Source: Sipunculus nudus
Taxonomy: Eukaryota > Annelida > Sipuncula > Golfingiida > Sipunculidae
Direction of reading: 5' to 3'
Assembly: GCA_026874595.1 (NCBI GenBank)
Contig: CM049312.1
Location: 30,197,456-30,261,455, forward strand
DNA: 64,000 nucleotides
The position numbers and the translations under genes were made by a program. Under the pieces are notes generated by a model that saw only the letters and a program-made list of their open reading frames with translations, did no database searches and was not told where the DNA came from. Of the stretch, positions 58,691-64,000 are shown piece by piece (position 1 is the first letter of the stretch; every line of letters starts with the position of its first letter).

Positions 58691-59444
58691 TGTTACAGGT
58701 ATCTTTTTTATGCAGCAGTCTTACATGTGTCTGTGTAGCGCTAGCATTGTCCGTTGCCATGGGAGACGCGCGAGCTGGCCCGGCCCACGTGTAGGCTCTG
58801 ACGTGTAGAAACACAGCGCTCATGCTAACCTGGAACTTTCTGGGCTGTTCCTTGGGCATGTGTATAATGTATTGTTGGGTTCTATGGATTTTTTTTGTGA
58901 GTAGAAGTTTCTAGAATTTTCGGATGAAAAGTTATAAATAGGGGCTGTGTTTTAGAGCCTGGGGGAGGAGAGAGAAAAATATTCCAGCGGACACGTAAGA
59001 ATGTGAGTTAGTTTTGGACCTATCCGATAATTGCAGTAGTGTTAGGGATTCTACGAGCTCTATGCAGATTTAGTGCGGCCTGTCTCCAGTTTGCTTTCGG
59101 GGTTATTACAAGAACTTCACTTTTGGATTACGACAGATTGACTTTGTGATTGAATTTGACTATAATTCTCTGAGAAGATTTATATGAACTGTTCATCTGG
59201 ATTATACGTTATAAAGGACTTGTTGTCGCTGTGACAGTGGTGGTATCCAGGTACTGTACACCTTTTATTATACTGTGTAATTGTATTGATTTGCTTTTGT
59301 ACTCTTGTTATACTCTGTAATTGTATTGATTTAGTGTATTGTTATGTTAGGGTTGTTTTAAGAATAAATTATTATTATTTGTTAACAAAAAACCACTGAC
59401 TTCTTTTTTCAGTCCCCTAGACACTTCACGCTGCCTAGTGTGAC
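58691..59444 (+). mobile_element. Possible solo LTR
   Basis: It begins TGTTACAG and ends GTGACA. A TATA box (tataaata, 58933-58940), a GC-richer leader and AATAAA (59363-59368) are in the order of an LTR's U3, R and U5. No primer-binding site follows, and I could not confirm a 5-bp duplication. It may instead be an ordinary promoter and poly(A) site of a short transcript. Confidence 0.3.
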
Positions 59445-59459
59445 AGAAACTGATTTTTT

Positions 59460-61085
59460 TTTATCTCCATAACAAAATTTATGCTCGTCACGACTACGTG
59501 ATCTGTTGTTAATAGGTTCCGAAACAATAGTAAAACATATTCCCGGCACATTGCTCCTGAATTTCTCTTTGAGCTAATTTCTATATACTGTGGAATTTTA
59601 TATACTATGTATCCCATTGAAATGTTTAACGAACAAAATTTTTAACCAATTAAGAATTTACATTAATGATACGGTTTTTTTTTTGTTTTTGCAAATTATA
59701 TGTTTCTCAAGAATATTGAAGAGCTAGGGTGATTTTATCCATTATTGTGTCAGGGGTATATTATGGCTGTTTCGGATATGTTTATGATATATTAGATGGA
59801 AAATATTTTGAGTACATAGTCGACATTAGTCAGTGCTTATTCCATCTATGTTTAATTTTGCGCCTCCCAACCCCTCCCGTGGACAAAAATATTTTGTATG
59901 TGTGTTTGGGGGGGGGGGGGGGTAGGGGTGAAAAAATAGGGTAAGTGATGCAGCTTAACCGATCATTGCGACTTTGGGCCGGCAATCACATTAAACAAAC
60001 AGTTGTTCAGGTGACATTGGACAGAAAGCATGGGCGTCTTATAACAAAGCGCATGTGCATTCCATTCTCTGATTTCTGAGAGCTCCCTATAGAATTATCG
60101 GATTGTAAACATATTAAATTACGATCCGCATTCTGAGCATGGTTAGGCTACAGTCTTAACCGATAGGTAAGGGAATGTACAGAATACATGGAATCAATTA
60201 AGGGAATGTGAATTATCATCTGGCCTCGCGTAATTTTGTGTGCTCCACATATTTGAATGTAGAATTATAGCTGAAGAAAGGAATATGTGACTTTTCTAAG
60301 GGAGTCTTCAGAGGCCAAGGGGGGTGGGGGATGGGGGGGGGGGGGGGGATGGGGGTCCGCAGGGGGTCATGGTCCCTGGTCCCTCCCGCCCGGAATTTCA
60401 TTTTGTCTAATAATGATTGAGTATTCTAAAACCCAATCATGAAATTCCCGTCACTGGTATCCGCAGATCAGGGGCTTAATTCAATAAAATATTTCTTAAG
60501 AAACCGAGTTTTGTTTACATTACGTTTAACCATTCGTATTACTTGGGAATTAGAGATTCATTGGTCTCGCACTGATGTCAATGCACACAGACATTGAGCC
60601 CGATCCCCAGGATGTAATATCGGAGTTTGCCAGCAGACAACCAAGAAAACTTGAGCCCCATAACTTATCAGAGCTAGGGCTGAGGTGTCTATATATAAAT
60701 ATATACGCATCAGTTGCCTTTGCCCATTTTTTCGGCACATCCCTTCCTCAATCCTGGCTACGCCCCTTATCTTGAACTGATATCGTGTCTGCTGTGTGTC
60801 TGTATTATTCCGACTACACGCTGTTACTGCATTGGAAATCATTCAAACAGATACCCATTGTATTATAATCTTGTGCATTAATCTATAACCCGGATACGAT
60901 AATATCATGACCTGGATCACACGATGAGAGGCAGTCAAATCCAAAAGCTTCTGGAATGGTTATTCGTGCAGATTTAATCAAGGACAATCATATATACTGG
61001 TTACTTATAAATTTGCGCACTGCAAGACCACTTGTTGAACAATGGCAACAAAACAACGAGCTGCGACATAGAAAATCAGTTTCCA
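59460..61085. other. No supported gene; G tracts and a MITE terminus
   Basis: G runs lie at about 59908-59922 and 60331-60348. At 60740-60770 'atcctggctacgcccct' resembles the end of another common MITE type, but no left end was found. Confidence 0.45.
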
Positions 61086-61087
61086 TT

Positions 61088-61102
61088 ATGGGAGATTTAT
61101 GA
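61088..61102 (+). promoter_or_regulatory. Short upstream ORF overlapping the start of the 61099 gene
   Basis: ATG GGA GAT TTA TGA: its stop overlaps the first ATG of the main frame (atgatg). If transcribed, it could lower initiation at the main start or favour the second ATG. Confidence 0.4.
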
Positions 61103-61195
61103 TGGATCCTCTTAAGTTCTTATTGTTGGTTACTTGTGCGCTGCAGGCACTGCAAACTTTGGTCGCAACAGAAAGTTCAAACGCAATCTATCTTG
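61099..61195 (+). CDS. First coding exon of a secreted protein gene
   Basis: It encodes 'MMDPLKFLLLVTCALQALQT' followed by 'LVATESSNAIYL', a clear signal peptide with probable cleavage near residue 22-24. It ends 'CTTG|gtaaga' in phase 1, the phase typical of extracellular-module genes. A start at the second ATG (61102) is equally possible. The remaining exons were not found before 64000; what follows is repeats and a pogo-like element, so the intron is probably over 2.8 kb. Product unknown. Confidence 0.6.
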
Positions 61196-61566
61196 GTAAG
61201 ACTGTATTTCTCTTGTATAACTGGATGAAGATGATTTTTTTAATAATCGTCGAAAGATCTTTTTGGGAGATCTTCTGTTTGATAGAGACTTCAATTCGCA
61301 TTTTAATAGCCAATCCAATGCTATTTATTCATTTTTTTTCTCTGTTTTTATTTCTTATTTCTGTTTTGTATAGTATTTTTAAATGTTTTATTCATGAGAA
61401 ATGAATCTTAGTAGTCCATTAAGCTGAACAAATGAGGGATACAAAATTATTTGTAAATCTCTTTTTGCATAAACATAATAATTTGAATGTATCACTGTGT
61501 TAAAATGATAAAGGAAAAACGCTTAAAATTGCTGTATCTATACCTTGGGACGGGATCACTTGGGCC

Positions 61567-61592
61567 GGGGGGGGGGGGGGGGGGGGGGGGGG
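61567..61592 (+). repeat. 26-base poly-G tract
   Basis: This is the longest of at least eight G or C homopolymers over 12 bases in the window. It is prone to length error in sequencing and to slippage. Confidence 0.9.
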
Positions 61593-62259
61593 TTACTTGA
61601 AATCGATTTTGGATAATCCAAAGCGATTTCATATTACCTCTTCAAAATAGTTGTCTCTTTATGTTTATTTACATAATATTCATATAATATCTTTCTTCCT
61701 GATGCCGCAAATTAGTTTGAGTATTTGTATATCTTAATTAACGTTTTGCGAAAAAACTAGTTTTCATAGGTTGAATCCGTCTATTAAATCTCATATCTTT
61801 CACGTGGTTAATTGAAATAATATATCAGATTTTTACTACTCATCATTGAGTATGAGTAACAATTAGGGGAAATAGTTTAAAATTTAAAAAAATCAAGAGA
61901 GTGGCAAAAAAGGATAGCGTTATTGAATATTGAATGTCATAAACAGAAAGAGGGTTGGGTTCCATAAGCATATATATTTTAATGTTGTTTTTACTATTGC
62001 ACATGACACTTTACATGAAGTAAGTAAATTCATCCATGCATCAATTAACCTAATACCCGGAAACATTTCAGTTCTAATACAAATAGGATAAATATTTGTG
62101 AACCATGCATGTATGATGCTTAATAAATCATGTGATGTTTGCTCATTTCGTGTTACAACAATAAAATCCCTTCTGTGGGTTCTTTATTTCTTATATTTAC
62201 ATTATACACCAGTGACCACCACAATGGCGTTCATTGTTTTACTTATATTGTTGATTAAA

Positions 62260-62263
<4 letters not shown>

Positions 62264-62322
<59 letters not shown>

Positions 62323-62335
62323 CATATATATATAC
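62264..62335. repeat. (TA)n microsatellite
   Basis: A TA run interrupted by tgtatatacata near its right end. Confidence 0.9.
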
Positions 62336-63064
62336 AAACATCCAAAATTCGTGTAAATATTAAATCATTACAAATAACTAAAGCTTTCTAAAGCCTTATT
62401 TTAATCCAAATACTAGTGCCTGAAAGAGAAAGTGTAGCCAGTATATACATCTACAAGCACAAGTCGCTATATAATTTAGTTAAAAGCAAGTACAAATGGT
62501 TATTTTATATAGTAAACTTAAATAAATTTCAAACGATATATATAAAAAAAGAAAGTCCATAACCCCACAATCAACCCCTGATTTTTCCCATCTGATAATA
62601 ATTGAATAAATATAAATTTAAGCAAGACCAATAACTGAACACAAACAAATAATATACAAATATATTTATTCGAGGTGTATACACCTACTTACATATACAC
62701 ACGTTCATGTTAACTCACTCACCTTTTACAGAGATCTAATTTAAACATAATTCACTGTATTGATCTCAGTATGACAAATTATGAAATACCCTTAACAGAT
62801 AAAGACCAGATGAGGCATCTCTGTGCAAATAAATTGTCCCCTCCAAACTCATATAAACAAGTTAACTATGAATCAATACGAATACCTAAATAATTAACTA
62901 ATCTACCCATAGCGTTCATTTAACTCGCCCTGTTATCATATTATGAAATCATGGTTTATATCAACAGTCATCTAATATTTCCGTCTTCTTTATGGTATAT
63001 ATTAATAAAAAAAAAAAAAAACAAAGCAGACGATACAAGGATTCACAATATTAAAAAGGAAATA

Positions 63065-64000
63065 CAGTGAAACCTTATTGTGTGGAACTCGGTTAAGTCG
63101 AATTCCCTCATGTGTCGAAGTCTAATGTGGAGTCCCTGCAAAAATCAGTTAAAACCTTACTAACTTAACTTCTTTTGTGTCGAACTCGGATGTAACGAAA
63201 AACTTATGTGTCGAAGTGTTTTGTTGGTCCCCAGCTAGTATTTCTATCGCTTAACTCGAACTCATGTCGCTTGAATGTTTATATAACAGTTGAGCACGCT
63301 CCATTAATCATACCCACGGTCGTGAAGACCAGTTACATAATCAATACCGGCAAGAATCTGGCTCATCAAGCGCGATGGTGTACACACTTGGTCCGTTGTG
63401 TACCTGTTTGGCCAATTATTTACTCATGATCAGGCCTTTCCAGTTTCGCCAACAAAGCCATAATTCGAAATGAGAAGTTATAAAAAAAACAAACATAATG
63501 GAATCCTTATCTTTGATGTGTCTAGGATACACACAGATCTCTTATATTAAGGGAGAAAGCTGAGATCTTTCAGACTGACAGTTATTTGTACCTTAGGGTA
63601 CGTTATACTGCTTTACTGCTTCACTTATTGTTCGTGTTCTGTTTGCTATTGTGTCGCGTCCTTCTCCTCATGTCTGATGTGAAATCCATTAAGCAAAAGT
63701 ACGAACCGCTGGTCCAGGTAGAACTGGTTTGCAAGACCAAGACAAGGATTGCATTTGATGTACTCTTATTTCTGAATGCACGCACATGATCGTAAAGTCT
63801 TGCAGTCTGCTGCCCCGTGCCTCGCAGAATACGGTCCCAGGTTGAACCATCAAGGCGCGCGCGCTTTCAAAGCAATTTCAATACAACAGTCACCCAGTCA
63901 CGTTCTCTAGACATTTCGAATTAGGTCATACCACATTATTTCGGGAATGAACATGTTTTATTCATGCCAAATAGGCATAAAATGATTTTTTTTCTAACAT
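63065..64000 (+). mobile_element. pogo/Tigger-like transposon, left part (continues past the window)
   Basis: It begins 'cagtgaaaccttattgtgtg' after TA (63063-63064), the expected pogo/Tigger start. Subterminal sequence repeats 'gtgtcgaa.t' motifs. At about 63671 a plus frame opens with 'MSDVKSIKQKYEPLVQVELV' and 'CKTKTRIAFD', which resembles the CENP-B-type helix-turn-helix of pogo transposases, then breaks. The resemblance is my reading of a short, diverged stretch. The right terminus is outside the window. Confidence 0.5.

Larger units (their letters stand above)
61196..63062. other. No exon recognised; microsatellites and poly-G
   Basis: A run of 26 G lies at 61567-61592 and a TA run of about 50 bases at 62264-62315. 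This is probably intron 1 of the 61099 gene. Confidence 0.5.

Overview
This is animal nuclear DNA. It is AT-rich, with spliced genes (GT-AG introns), many microsatellites and homopolymer tracts, and roughly half visible repeats. The repeat types, especially elements with a central tandem array and 'ggtcaaggtcac'-type dispersed repeats, are those I associate with bivalve molluscs. The species assignment is inference from repeat style only. There is no prokaryotic operon, CRISPR array or virus.

Genes. (1) 11927-12919 (+): an intronless 330-codon reading frame of unknown family. (2) 35329-19994 (-): a complete three-exon EXO5 (exonuclease V) gene of 355 residues. It has a PD-(D/E)XK core and the cysteines of an Fe-S cluster. 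Intron 1 is about 12.6 kb and packed with mobile DNA. (3) 53636-39789 (-): a secreted protein gene with a non-coding first exon, a signal peptide, six EGF-like domains (one per exon, all phase 1) and a cysteine-rich C-terminal region that I cannot assign. One coding exon between 44223 and 41135 is missing from my model. (4) 61099-61195 (+): the first coding exon of another secreted protein; the rest was not found.

Mobile DNA. The most striking object is 27436-35005. This 7.57-kb element consists of two head-to-head arrays of a ~170-bp repeat, capped by ~220-bp terminal inverted repeats and flanked by an exact 9-bp target-site duplication (gatgcatta). That is the architecture of a Foldback/Mutator-type element. 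It sits inside the reverse transcriptase region of a decayed non-LTR retrotransposon, which itself sits in EXO5 intron 1, starting about 50 bp from exon 1. Other elements are: a pogo/Tigger-like element (15991-19306, TA duplication) with a Helitron/helentron-like element nested in it (16224-~18624, 3' hairpin plus CTAG, ~180-bp central repeats); a second pogo-like element running off the right end (63065-64000); three copies of a GGATCC-ended MITE; tRNA-derived SINEs; a plus-strand non-LTR retrotransposon (35.5-37.4 kb); a retrotransposon 3' fragment at 40.3 kb; and a possible solo LTR near 58.7-59.4 kb.

Layout: 0-11 kb repeats and unassigned DNA; 11.9-12.9 kb orphan gene; 13-19.3 kb minisatellite and nested transposons; 20-35.3 kb EXO5 with its transposon-filled intron; 35.4-39.5 kb retrotransposon and non-coding DNA; 39.8-53.6 kb EGF-repeat gene; 54-61 kb repeats; 61.1 kb start of a secreted-protein gene; 63 kb to the end, the left part of a pogo element. 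The genes show no functional link to one another.
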